Positions 12,769-25,065 of a stretch of DNA of 64,000 bases are shown one piece after another. Source of the stretch: Grifola frondosa (lineage: Eukaryota; Basidiomycota; Agaricomycetes; Polyporales; Grifolaceae). The notes beneath the pieces are model-generated. The model was not told the origin of the DNA and did not search any database. It was given only the letters and a program-made list of their open reading frames with translations. Within the stretch, counting starts at the first letter, position 1; the number at the start of each line of letters is the position of its first letter. Location: contig LUGG01000003.1 in NCBI GenBank assembly GCA_001683735.1, positions 2,108,001 to 2,172,000 of the forward strand, given 5' to 3'. The position numbers and the translations under genes are program-made.

Positions 12769-13367
12769 ATTTTATGAATGAATTGCTGTAATGCGATCGT
12801 TCCCCAATATATATTTATGCATGTACTAAGAACGCGAACACCGTGTGTGAAATAGATACGAGTTCTGAATATCTAATTGATTTAGTGCATGGTTGAGTAT
12901 GTAGCTGAAGACATCTTGTGTCAGAGAATATTATTCCAGTTTCAAAAAATATGGTATCTTCAGCGTCTCGCTGTTCAATCGCTTTCAGTCAGATAAACGC
13001 CACGACGATGCACCATTCTATAGGGCGTTAATGTCTCCATCCGACGAATCCCCTCTTACCACGTTATACGCCTCAATTTCGGGATAGTCTTCCGTGACCA
13101 ATCTACACTGTGCTGCTGGACGTCGGTGAACCCCGTGATCTGTGCAAAACTGTGCCGCGCATGTTTGAAATGCAGATCAACTAGACGCATTACCAATCCG
13201 ACTCCGGAGAGAAAGCGTGTCAGAAGCCGCGCAGAAAGAACCACAATATTGTCAATCGAAACCGATCTTAAACCATTTCTGAAGCGGTTATCTGCGCTCT
13301 TCGGTGTATATAAAGCCAAGGCATGTTTTCGTACGACTTCCTCAGGCTACCTGCGACGCTCTAAAGC
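12769..13367. other. Intergenic
   Basis: AT-rich on the left, with no coding pattern recognised. A TATA box for the AA9 gene lies near the right end. A minus-strand frame of 87 codons (13056-13319) has no recognisable motif and overlaps the promoter, so it was not called. Confidence 0.5.
13307..13314 (+). promoter_or_regulatory. TATA box of the AA9 gene
   Basis: TATATAAA lies 54 bp upstream of the ATG at 13368. Confidence 0.6.
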
Positions 13368-14585
13368 ATGAAGCTGACACTCATCTCCCTCTCGGCCTCG
13401 GCCGTGATTAGTGTGAATGCCCACTGCAAGTTTCACTTATTCTTGGCTGCACGTATGTCATTAAGGTATTAACTCGCTTTAACCAGTTACTATGCAATAC
13501 ATCTGGGTCAACGGCGTCTTACTTTCGGTTCTTTCTACTATATGACTGAATTCGGCCTTTCAAGATTGACCAAGGACAGAACGTTGACATCCGGTTTCCG
13601 CCAAGCAACGACCCGGTGACAGACGTGGCCTCATGGACTTAACTTGCAACGTGAATAGCCTCTCCGGCGCTGGCGTCTCCACTGTCTCCATCCCCGCTGG
13701 AGCAACGGTGAATTCTTCTACGCTATACAGCCATCCTCTTGTATTCCTGACAAATTGCTACGTTTTGTGTAACGTCAGATCACCTTTGAGTGGCATCAGC
13801 ATGCCCAGCGCACTGGCGAAGATGCTATCTCTGGCGGACACAAGGGTCCGGTCCAAGTATACATTGCGAAGGCGCCGACACCGCAGCAACATTCGACGCC
13901 CAAGGTACCGTATGGACCAAGATATATTCCTCTGGTTTGAATCCTTGAACGCAAGAGTGGGCAACCGATGTCATCAACGCTAATAGCGGTGGGTACCTGC
14001 GAAGTGGTGCGATATCCATAGTTGATGCTGTCTTCACAGGCAAGCACAGCGTCACTATCCTGGCTTCCTCCCAGCCGGACAATATCTTCTCCGTGAGTTT
14101 TTTTGCTTTTCATTGTTCTATCGATTAGTGATACTCGTTCGTAGGTGCTGAGATCGTCAGTAACTTTAGTTCATATCGAATTGACTCACGCTTACTCGAA
14201 TAATGCAGATTGCTCTTCATATCGCTGAGACTTATCCTGGCGCTCAATTTGTGTGTAGTCTTGTTCCAATCGTCTTATAGTCATCTAATTATCCATTCGT
14301 TGATCGTGTTTTCAGTGCATCGGTGAGTGAAATTCAGTATGCTGGAACAGTCAGAATCTGATTGGTTTGAACGATAGGCTGTGCGCAAGTTGACATCACA
14401 GGCGGCGGTAGTGCTAGCCCGCCGAAGATCGCCCTCCCCGGGGCATACAAAGGGAGCGACCTCGGCATTACCATCAACATTTACAACAACCTCAAGTGCT
14501 ACACTGCGTGAGTCCTTGTGGGTTTACCATATAGCTTATTCTGACATAATCGAATAGCCCCGGTGGTCCTGTTTGGTCTGGATGA
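13368..14585 (+). CDS. AA9 lytic polysaccharide monooxygenase (possibly degenerate)
   Basis: Copper enzyme family that oxidatively cleaves cellulose. A signal peptide (MKLTLISLSASAVISVNA) is followed directly by His, the expected N-terminal copper ligand (AH, then YTMQYIWVNGV after an intron). The segment WDLTCNVNSLSGAGVSTV precedes the second copper histidine in TFEWHQHAQRTGEDAISGG. Further on are HKGPVQVYIAKAP, ALHIAETYPGAQF and IGCAQVDITGGGS, and the C-terminus PGAYKGSDLGITINIYNN. No CBM1 is visible after APGGPVWSG. Three oddities occur: one-base slips near 13875 and 14065; an in-frame TGA at 13946-13948 where a glycine-type codon would fit; and Cys (TGC) where the axial copper Tyr of the QxY motif normally stands. 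It is either a decaying copy or affected by consensus errors. Confidence 0.88.
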
Positions 14586-15352
14586 GGGTTCTTAGATGTA
14601 TATGTCACAGCTTCGGCAGTACATATAACAGACTGCGTAGTCATACAGTATCAAATACTGTGCCGCCACTACTATCTCTTCCAGTCCTACCTTTCCAAGA
14701 TCGCAACTCACACCCAGATGGTGGCGATCGGCTTGCGAGGACACCACAAATGCGAAAATTTGCGCTTCGCTCGGCCATCGAGGTAGCAATCAGCGCTTGA
14801 CCATGTTGGCGATCAGCCAATCTTTGCCACAAGTCAAGCGTTTATGCAGCAGGCTGAGCATAGCTTCATAGTCAAATATGAATGCCTGAGAGTAACGATA
14901 ATCACTGTCGAGCTCGATACGAGGAAGAAAGGTCGTGCTTGATACCCTAGATCATCATAGTCACTGGATATAAGAGAGTATACGTAGATAAACATCACTT
15001 CATTCCCATCTCAGTTGAACGCAGCGCTTACATGCTTCTCCAGTACTTCCGAATGTAAGTGTTCCAAACAATTCTTCTATACGATACCGAAATCGCTCAT
15101 TTTCTCAAATTGAGTCCTCTAGGTGATCTTGCCCATAACCCTGCCAGCTTCTGGAAGTCATGCATGCATCGCCATGCCTTTCCGAGTCGACAACCATGCT
15201 TAGCTTGATGCGGCGTGTCCACTGTCATCTAATGCCGTGAGTGGCGTGTTTACCCTGTGCCCAACTGCGTCCAGCCACTCGCCCTTCTTATGTCGCTTCT
15301 GTTGTCAGTCTCATTTAGTCCCACAACCTCAACTCCATTATAGTGACTCTAA
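14586..15352. other. Intergenic
   Basis: No gene, RNA or repeat was recognised. The right end is CT-rich (about 15300-15350), as in leaders of highly expressed basidiomycete genes, and would be the 14-3-3 promoter and 5' UTR. Confidence 0.5.
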
Positions 15353-16260
15353 ATGTCTCCTGTAAGTTGCATAACAATGTGATTCATCCAATACTTCAAG
15401 TTTGAATGTCCATCAGGTCAACATCACAGACTCTCGATTCGCTTATGTGTACCTTGCAAAAGTTGCTGATCAAGCCGAACGCTACAATGGTGAAACTCAT
15501 GTATATGGAGCAATTGGTCACTAACGAACTATCCAGACGTTATCGAGCAACTCAAGAAACTGATCAGTTTTGCCAACGCTCAGCTCACCGTTGACGAGCG
15601 CAACCTTCTTTCTATTGCGTACAAGAACGTTACGGCCACTTTGCGTTCCAGCTGGCGTGCGATAGACACACTCCAGAAGATACAAGGTCCCTCTTCGACC
15701 CGTCAGCAAGTTCAGCTCATGCGACGACAGAAAGAGATCATAGAGCGTGATCTGGAAGGGGTTTGCAAGGATCTGGTGGAGCTCTTAGAGAGATTCCTCA
15801 TCCCCGCTGCCGGCCCTGGGAAGAGAAAGTGTTCTATTGCAAGATGTCGGTATAGTTGGTGCTTGTCAGGTCATTTAGCGTGCTAACTATTTTTTCACAT
15901 ACGCATACTAGGAGAGGCGACTATTATCGATATTTGGCGGAAATTTCTCGTCCACAGTCGTACGACCAATACGCCACGACATCGCTGGATGCCTATAAAT
16001 TTGCATACAAGCATGCGATAATTACTCTCGATCCGACACACCCAACGCGACTGGGCCTGGCCCTCAATTTCGCGGTATACTTTCATGATATCGTCCGCAG
16101 CCCAGACAGGGCTTGCCACCTAGCGAAGCATGCATTTGACGAAGCAGTAGCCACGATGATAGATCCTTCCTTCGCTGAGCATAGCTTGGAAGACTCTTTC
16201 ATGATTTTACAACTGCTCAAAGATGACCTTATTCTGTGGTCGGGGGAGATGGAAGCATAA
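15353..16260 (+). CDS. 14-3-3 protein
   Basis: Phosphoserine/threonine-binding dimeric adaptor with many signalling partners. The first exon is only ATG TCT CCT, then an intron. It continues VNITDSRFAYVYLAKVADQA, then (after an intron at 15489) DVIEQLKKLISFANAQLTVD, ERNLLSIAYKNVTATLRSSW and RAIDTLQKI. The signature RGDYYRYLAEI follows an intron whose donor is GTCGGT within the Met codon. The C-terminal half has HPTRLGLALNFAVYFHDI, the close match to the family signature near helix 8, and SFMILQLLKDDLILW, ending in GEMEA. One G seems missing near 15822 (GKEKVFYCKM). The phosphopeptide-binding Lys, Arg and Tyr positions of the family are present. Confidence 0.96.
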
Positions 16261-16304
16261 GAGATATCTAGATTGTATTGAATTTGTATCCATTCATAGA
16301 ATGT

Positions 16305-16385
16305 GGCCGCCTGGCGAAATGGCATCGCGTCTGACTACGATAGGGTGTGATCAGGAGATTGCAGGTTCGACCCCTGCGGTGGTCA
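16305..16385 (+). tRNA. tRNA-Arg (anticodon ACG) with 9-nt intron
   Basis: A full cloverleaf can be drawn. The acceptor stem is GGCCGCC paired with GGTGGTC (two G-U pairs), with discriminator A at 16385. The D stem is GCG/CGC, the anticodon stem TCTGA/TCAGG with loop CT-ACG-A, and the T stem GCAGG/CCTGC with loop TTCGACC. Nine bases (TAGGGTGTG) sit after position 37, where nuclear tRNA introns lie. No CCA is encoded, as expected. The A34 would be edited to inosine to read CGU, CGC and CGA. Confidence 0.93.
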
Positions 16386-16390
16386 TTTAG

Positions 16391-16401
16391 TTTTGGTTTT
16401 T
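16391..16401 (+). terminator. RNA polymerase III terminator
   Basis: TTTT and then TTTTT lie 5 and 11 bases after the tRNA-Arg gene, the normal Pol III stop signal. Confidence 0.75.
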
Positions 16402-16474
16402 ATCATGGCCGTGGCTTGATTTACTTTCAAAGTGACAATAATATTACGTGGTTTATACAGCGGGGTCCTTTCGA

Positions 16475-17864
16475 TTATCCACGAACATCCTGAGCAAACG
16501 TAGCAGCGACTAGAAGTGGAAATACAAGAGTTGCATCTGCGAAGACCTAGAAATCGCATAACGTCAATAGTTGCAGCTAAAACATCGAGGATGCCCCTGC
16601 TAGAACATACGAACCTTTATTGACTCCGAGCCTGCTCGAATCTTGCCCCATGAAACAGCCTCGTCAGGACGAGCACCGGAATCAGAGCCGTCAAACTCTT
16701 GTCCGGTATTCTGGAGATATTTAAGTATCACAGCATGCAGCATCCGAGAATAGAAAATGATGCATACGATATATACGGAATAATCTGCACCGTTTCTCTG
16801 TGGTATGCCAGTAAGCGATATGCGGCTGCAGTGTGAACAGTTGGCTCACGATGAGCATAGCGTTCGCTATCTGATGTTTGCAAACCCCTCCTCCCAAAAT
16901 TATCATGCCTGCTTTTCTTGACTGCCGTGATAATTCATTGAGAGCGCGGATGTCTCCAACAATGTCGACCACCAGGCCCGGGGATTTGAACGAGTGGAAA
17001 TAGAGCATATCTCCAAGCGAACCATCCGTGAGCGCGGGACAGAATACGGGGATATCGTTCTACGTAGATCCACTTAGCGAAGATCCTCTGCTATGACTGT
17101 GATGAGGGGGAGGATGGGAGAATGTCTCATTCACTTTGTAAGCCCAATAATACACAGATTCTTCGTTGTTAATCTCCTTTCCCAGCCTTCGGATGAACGT
17201 ACTTGGCGTCCAAACCTCTCCGCTGTCTTTTTGCTCGGCAAGCATACTATCCAGGATGGGAGTGAGCCAATCCTCGAATTTGCAGTAATTGTCGTTTGGA
17301 ACGATAAGATTTCCGATACGATTCATTCCTCGTCTGCGAAGGTCCGCGCCATCCAGATTAAAATCAGCTAGATAAGTCTTCCCAAGGCACTTGATGAAAT
17401 CTTCCTCGATCCCACCTGCCGTGGTGACAATGGCTTTGACGTGTTTATGCTTGACGAGATACAAGATTACTTCACGCAGCCCAGATGAGATCAAATTAGA
17501 TGTGTAACCGAGGAAGATGTCGCAGCGAGTCTGCGCTCTGACTTCCGGAGACAAGTACTCTTCCGATTCATCCTCTGCCACTGGTTCATCAGAGAGACGC
17601 CATTTACGCTAAGAGGAGTCAGTCGAAAATATGCAGACACAGATCTATACTCAAACATACCATCTTGTTTACTATGTCAATCGCCTTCCCCAAACTATTT
17701 GCTTGAAAGCCGATACGCTTATAGCTCTCCAATAGCTGCTGCAAAGACAAGCTGTCTTCAAAATTGGGACCCTGCACGGAAACCGCAAAATCTGACATCG
17801 GCTCGGACGGTTTGAGGACAGCAGAGGATGCACCGGAAGGAACTACATCTGTGGATGAAGACAT
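16475..17864 (-). CDS. DYS1: Deoxyhypusine synthase
   Basis: NAD-dependent enzyme that moves the aminobutyl group of spermidine to a lysine of eIF5A, the first step of hypusine formation. The start at 17864 gives [20 protein letters not shown]. The conserved part includes [72 protein letters not shown], and YWAYKV. The C-terminal part has [20 protein letters not shown], which contains the lysine that forms the enzyme-substrate imine, and ends [19 protein letters not shown] with TAA at 16475-16477. All key motifs are intact. Its 5' end is 210 bp from the divergent SEC7 gene. Confidence 0.96.
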
Positions 17865-18074
17865 AGCGATATCAAGCCGTGAAAGAGAGTTCTGAACAGA
17901 GTACTTAGAACAGAGTCCACTTTTGCGAAATCTGAGCAGGATCTCGCAAACCGCCGAGTTCGCATGTCGCGTCTCGTGACGCGCGACTGTGAACTCACCG
18001 CCATCTCGCCGCGACGAACAACAGCATACCCATTCCACAACTCGGAGGCCCACCTCCACAACGCCGCCTCCATA

Positions 18075-21000
18075 ATGGATGCCGCTGACATCGAGCAGGC
18101 AGCATCTATTCCATTGCCGCCTTCTCCGCCTCCGGATGATGCACAGTTTCCGAGCACTATGGCGCATATTAGCAATACGGGGGATGCCGCCGACGAGGAC
18201 CAAGTTCTCTCGTCCGAAGGAGGGCGCGAAGACTCTCGGCATCATGAAGAAACTGGGCAAGCGGCATACGAGCCCACCTCCCATGCGGCCAATGGTATAG
18301 AAGTTGGACCAGCTGCGCGCAGTTCTACGTCACAATCAGTTGTAAATGGGTCTGTGTCCCCCATCGACTCTGATTCAAAGGAGCAGAAGGAGCAAATCAA
18401 CGGTCAGGAAGAAACTTCGGATGCAGAGGACGGGGCATCTCCTCCTACCCCTCCGGCCAAACCTTCCATTTCAACCACGTCTCCGCTACCAGGCCCTGAG
18501 AGTCTGCCCTTGTCCTCACACAGCGCCACCAATGGAGTACTAGGACCTCTGCAGAGAGTTCTAGCATCACAAATGGTCATACTACTACGATACCCTCAAG
18601 ACCTGCGTCCGAAACATCCCATAGACGATCGCTTACCATTTCCAAAGGGCACACATTTTCCGTCATTCTTATATCTTCTGCACTCGAGACCATTGCCGCG
18701 TCTAGAGAAGCAAAGCGCTCTACACCTTTGCGAGAGAGTGTGCAGCGAGCGTTGGAAATGGTCAAGGCAGGCCAAGGAGGTGATCGGCCGCGAGAGATCT
18801 TCGAACCCTTACGTCTCGCTTGCGAAACTCGCAACGAGAAGCTAATGATAGCCAGTTTGGACTGCATAGCCAAACTAATCTCCTACTCTTTCTTCGCCGA
18901 GTCATCTTCCACAGCGCAACTATCTTCACCTCCTCCTTCACCCGGTCCTACGTCCCGCAGCTCCATGTCAAACGCTTCGCAGATAAACATTTCTCCCCTT
19001 TCACTTGTCGATCTCGTCGTTCATACAATCTCCGGGTGCCATTCGGAAACTACTCCTGAGCCTGTCTCTCTCCAGATTGTGAAGGCTCTTCTCTCTCTAG
19101 TTCTCTCGCCGACTATCCTGGTCCATCAATCGTCCCTCCTGAAAGCTGTTCGCACTGTCTATAATGTCTTTCTGCTGAGTGTTGACCCGGTAAATCAGAT
19201 GGTCGCTCAGGGAGGTCTCACTCAGATGGTAAATCATGTCTTTGCGCGCTGCAAGCTTGGCAGCCCCGCCCTTTCTCGAAGCGATTCTAGCGTAACTCTT
19301 GCATCTCGTCTTATGGAGGGATCGATGTCGAAGTCTCCTCGCGGTTCCTTGACTCTACCATCACTCAGCCCACCGTTGAGCGCGAACTCTCCTTCAGTGG
19401 CAGACACCCAAGAGACATCATCCACACCTGTGAACGACGTTTCCCCAGAGTCTGGTGCTTCTACTCCTAATGGCACGTCCGGAGCACCCATCGAGGAAGG
19501 TGTAGTTGCTCAGTCAACGGACCAGCAGGACAGTGACACCCCGAATGGTTCCCATTATTTCCAGTGGGTTTGTCCAAATTCTAGTCTTACTCCTCGTTTT
19601 GAATGACTTTATTTGTAGAGAATCATCTGAGACTGCTGCCAGCGACGCCTTGCATGAGGATGACCATGAGATCCCTCACCGACAGTTATCGACGAACGAC
19701 CTGTTCATCAAGGATGCGTTCCTTGTCTTCAGAGCTCTTTGCAAATTGACAATGAAACCTCTTAATTTGGAAAGGCAAGCAATTCAGTGTACTCTTCATC
19801 TATGCCTCGAATTTTAACGATGTGGTTAGTGAGCGCGATCTGAAGTCGCATGCGATGCGATCGAAGCTACTTTCACTGCACCTGGTTCTCACGATTCTGA
19901 ACTCTCATATGCCAATATTTGTATCTCCCTCTGCGATTATCTACTCAAGTTCGTCTCATGAGGCAACAACATTTATTCAAGCAGCGAACCAATATCTCTG
20001 CCTTTGTTTGAGCCGCAATGCCGTCAGTCCTGTTCCTCAAGTCTTCGAGATCAGCGTTGAGATCTTCTGGAGAGTAATCTCTGGGATGCGCACCAAGTTG
20101 AAGGTACATACCAGAGCGCGAATGTCGAGTTGTCCTTACTGACCGCTATGTGTGACGCTTTGTCCGTGCAGAAAGAGATTGAAGTGTTATTACACGAGAT
20201 CTTAATCCCAATTCTCGAGATGAAGACATCGACCCTGAAGCAGAAGGCTGTTATTCTTGGGATGCTGCAGCGACTTTGTCAAGATCCTCAAGCTCTTGTT
20301 GAAATCTACCTCAACTATGATTGCGATAGCGAGGCAGCGGACAATATATATGAGCAGTGCGTTTATATATTCTCTTACCCTTCTGCAAGCTGAATCATAT
20401 CCCCATTTTCACCAAATAGCTTAATGAACATCGTCTCGAAAATTGGGACGGCGCCAATGTCTCATGTCCCGCAGAAGGCCAACGATCCGACCAGTCCCTC
20501 CCTAACCCCCACTTCGAAGACGCATCATCATAACACCGTTCCTCCGTCTCTGAGCACTTCAGCATTATCTGTTCCCGGATCCCTTGATACTTCCACCCTC
20601 GGTCATTCGGAACGGCAGCTAAGAAGGCAAGGACTTGAATGCCTTGTAGCTGTCCTTAAATCGCTGGTTGTCTGGGGAACAGCAAGCTCGACGACACCTG
20701 ATGGTGCCACGGATCCCAGCACTCGCACTCTGTTCGAAGATATCCGTCACGATACGGTTACACCGGATGTATCTCTCGACAAGTTGTCTGCTCCTCCTGG
20801 TTCGGATACACCACGACAGCCAACTCCAGATTTTGGTGACGATCCGAGCAAGTTTGAAAGTGCCAAACAGAAGAAGACTACTCTTCTCGAAGGTATCAAA
20901 AAGTTCAACTTTAAGCCAAAGCGAGTATGTGGTCATTTTGCTGTAGTGACTTACAGCACCAAATGCAATCAATCTAGGGCATCCAATTCTTCTTGGAGAC

Positions 21001-24000
21001 TGGGTTCATTTCAAGCAATTCTCCCGAAGACATCGCTAGATTTTTACTGGAGACTGATGGTCTCGGCAAGGCCGCAATTGGCGAGTATATGGGTGAAGGG
21101 TACACAATTCATTGCAGCGATTAGTTATATTCGCTCATGTTCCTTTTGCAGTGATGAGCAGAACATCGCCATCATGCACGCCTTCGTCGATATGCTTGAT
21201 TTGAGCGACTTGCCATTCGTGAATGCGCTGAGATTATTCCTGCAGGCCTTTCGTCTTCCGGGAGAGGCACAGAAGATCGATCGATATATGTTGAAGTTTG
21301 CGGAACGTTACATCGCAGGCAATCCTCAGGCGCCATTCACTAATGCTGGTAGGATTTTTCACCTGGCATTCGTTCGGTGGTATTCACTCCGGTTTCTCAG
21401 ATACTGCTTATGTCCTCGCATATTCCACAATTTTGTTGAATACCGATGCTCATAACCCGCAAGTCAAGAATCGCATGACGAAGGCGGGCTTTATAGCAAA
21501 CAATCGAGGCATCAACGATGGCTCGGATCTCCCGGAAGAGCTTCTCTCATCTATCTACGATGACATTGTGAACAATGAGATTCGTATGAAGGATGAGATA
21601 GAGGCTATTCCAGCGATCGTGGCTCCTGGCTCTGGATTAGCGAGCGCTTTAGCTAACGTGGGTAGAAATTTCCAGAGAGAAGCATACATGATGCAGTCCA
21701 ACAATATGGCGAACAAAACAGAGGTTTGTATAGCATGCCTTCTCACGAACGCCAGAGATTGACGTTGAATTCATAGCTTATGTTCAAGACTCTGATGCGA
21801 TCTCAACGGAGAGGTTCCAAGACCAGTGAACAGTTCTTCAGTGCATCTCACTTTGTGCACGTACGACCTATGTTCGAGGTTGCGTGGATAGCATTCCTAG
21901 CGGGTCTATCTGGACCATTACAGGAAACTGACGATCTCGAGATCGTGGAATTGTGTTTGGATGGTTTCAAGAGTGCGATCCATATCGCATGCTTCTTTGA
22001 TCTCGAACTAGAACGGAATGCCTTCGTTGGAACACTTGCCAAGTTCACCTTCTTAAACAACCTGGGTGAAATGAAGACGAAGAATATGGAGGCGATCAAG
22101 ACATTGCTAGATGTTGCTGTGACAGAAGGCAACAACCTCAAGGCCAGCTGGCGAGAGGTTCTGTCATGTGTCAGTCAACTCGAGCACATGCAGCTTATTA
22201 GTAGCGGGGTGGATGTACCCGATGCTGGCAGGAAGGGGTGAGTCCTTGGCAATCCGTTAATCTTCTGAGGGAGGGTTAATAATATATCGCAGTCGTGTCC
22301 GCAAACTACTACTGAAGAACTAGCGACGGAAAGTCGATCGACACATATTATCGTTGCTGCAGACATGGTCTTCTCGTTGAGTCATCATTTGTCCGGGGTC
22401 TGTTGCTTTCACAAATCCTATAGATATCTTCTGAAACTTGTCTGTTAGACGGCCATTGTGGACTTTGTGCGAGCATTATGCGATGTATCATGGGAAGAGA
22501 TTCAATCGTCAGGTCTCTCACAACACCCTCGTCTCTTCAGCTTACAGAAGTTGGTGGAAATCTCATATTACAACATGAACCGAATTCGGCTTGAGTGGTC
22601 GAATATGTGGGACATTCTCGGAGAGCACTTCAATCAAGTAAAGTCTGATTTATTCTCCGTCAGGTTGATATTCTAACGGGATTGCAGGTTTGTTGCCACA
22701 TCAATCCCCATGTTGGATTCTTCGCTTTAGATGCGCTTCGCCAACTAGCTATGCGTTTTCTGGAAAAGGAAGAACTGCCCCATTTCAAATTCCAAAAGGA
22801 TTTCTTGCGGCCCTTTGAGTACACCATGATCCATAACTCTAATCCGGACATTCGCGACATGGTGCGTGCCACGCTCGCAATGGGAATTTATAGTGGTAGA
22901 TTTACATTGGTCGTTAGGTCTTGCAATGCCTGCAGCAGATGATTCAGGCACGTGTGGATAACATGCGATCTGGGTGGCGAACAATGTTTGCCGTTTTCTC
23001 AGCTGCATCTAAGGTTTCAACAGGTGAGCGTCGAAATGTGGTGGATGTTGATCTTATTGGAAGTTGAATCTGTGCTTCAGAACGCATCGTCAATGCTGCC
23101 TTCGAGATTGTAACTCGACTGAACAAGGAACACTTCCCGGCGGTTGTCCGACATGGCTCTTTCGCCGATTTGACGGTCTGTATCACCGATTTCTGCAAGG
23201 TGAACAAGTACCAGAAGATCAGTCTTCTCGCGATTGCCATGCTTCGCGGTCTCATACCCACTATGCTGGAATCTCCCGACTGTGGCTTCAATATCGCTGA
23301 AGACCAGAAGCGCCCTGGTACCGATGACCCTATGATCAAGTTCTGGTTCCCCGTCTTGTTCGGCTTTTACGACGTCATCATGAATGGCGAAGATCTGGAG
23401 GTGCGACGTTTGTATGTAGAAATAATGTTTTCTCGTGGCAGCTCTCACTCATTGCATGTCAAGGGCGCTGGATTCTCTGTTCACCACCCTGAAAACATAT
23501 GGATCAACATACCCTGTGGATTTCTGGGATACTGTTTGCCAAGAGCTCTTGTTCCCAATCTTTGCAGTACTGAAGTCGAGCCAAGACCTGTCACGCTTCA
23601 GCACACAAGAAGATATGAGCGTGTGGTTGTCCACCACAATGATACAGGCCTTACGTAACCTGATCGACCTATACACATTCTACTTCGAGACATTGGAACG
23701 ATTCCTGGACGGGCTATTGGATCTCCTTTGCGTATGCATCTGTCAAGGTGCGAAATACTCTCACAAATTTCTTCAACATTGAGTCACCAATTTCTACAGA
23801 GAACGATACCCTTGCTCGCATCGGAACGTCCTGCCTGCAGCAACTTTTGGAGAACAACGTGAAGAAGCTGAGCCCAGCAAGGGTGGGATCGCGTGGCCAC
23901 CACGTTCGTGAAGTTGTTCAGGACGACCACGCCGCATCAACTTTTCGACGAAAGCCTACGTGTTGATGTTGATGGTAGTTCATCAGACCTACAAGAGTCT

Positions 24001-24921
24001 GCAGGTAGGAGAGACGTATGTGACCTACCACGACTTCGAGCTAATGGCAACCTCAGACTCCAACGGCCAAGCGCTTGTTCCTGCTCCTTTGTCACCAAAC
24101 AGCGAAAGCCAGAAGGGAGATATCAAAGTCTCCCTCAATGATCGTCGCCGCATCTTCAGACAGATCATCGTGAAATGTGTTCTACAATTACTGTTGATCG
24201 AGACCACGAATGACCTATTGCGGAATGATGAGGTCTACAACACGATTCCCCCGGAACACTTGTTGCGCTTGATGGGTGTTCTTGATCATAGTTATCAGTT
24301 CGCAAGGATGTTCAACGAAGACAAGGAGCTCCGTACAGGGCTTTGGAAAGTCGGTGAGTAGTTGAAGAGTGCCATATTCACGATACATCATATTCATTCA
24401 TTCATCTTGCATAGGCTTCATGAAGCACCTACCGAACCTTCTTAAACAAGAATCAAGTAGTGCTGCTACTTTGGTACATGTGTTATTACACATGTATTAT
24501 GACCCTCGCCCAGAGCATCAGGCAGCTAGACCTCAAGTTGCAGATCGCCTTCTACCGTCAGTTTGCATTTACACATTTGCAGCTCGTCTCTAACATAACA
24601 TATAGGCTGGGGCTGGGTGTCTTGCAAGACTTCACCAAATTGCGCCTAGACACACAAACTAAAAATATCGCAGCTTGGACGCCGGTCGTCGCTGAGATTT
24701 TTCAAGGCTTCGTTCGTTTCGATGACAAGGCAGTAAGCATCACTCCCTTCTTTACGCCGCTGTTGCCTGACATCAATCTCCAGTTCGCAAGATACCTCCC
24801 TGCAATTTATCCTTTGGCGTGCGACCTGCTATCGCGGGACCTGGCGCCGGAAATTCGTGAGAGCCTTCGAGAATACTATATGCGAGTCGGATATATACAA
24901 GGGATCATAGAACGGTCATGA
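18075..24921 (+). CDS. SEC7: SEC7-family ARF guanine nucleotide exchange factor
   Basis: Large Golgi GEF that activates ARF GTPases for vesicle formation at the trans-Golgi. A disordered Ser/Pro-rich N-terminus ([20 protein letters not shown]) precedes the DCB region ([37 protein letters not shown]). The HUS region follows, with the HUS-box [17 protein letters not shown] near 20303. The SEC7 domain begins at [20 protein letters not shown] (about 20980) and has the catalytic loop [14 protein letters not shown] near 21250, whose Glu is the 'glutamic finger', and [18 protein letters not shown] regions run to the C-terminus ([17 protein letters not shown] at 24921). The usual length of about 1,800-1,900 residues fits. 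A frame change near 18555 and others inside exons need one-base corrections. It is convergent with SLA1. Confidence 0.95.
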
Positions 24922-25065
24922 CGTGCGACTACTATTCACACTGTATCTTATTATTCTGCAAGTTTGTATAATCGTCAGTTCCGGGTATATTAAGTGCATT
25001 TGCAATGATCCCAGCCCTGAGCAGAATCCAAAAGAGAGTGCAAGCGTGCACATAGTGTACAGCAA

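Noticed and set aside
13946..13948. TGA recoding (selenocysteine or readthrough) in the AA9 gene
   Set aside because: No stem-loop element was seen and fungi of this group lack known selenoprotein machinery; an error or a true nonsense codon is more likely.
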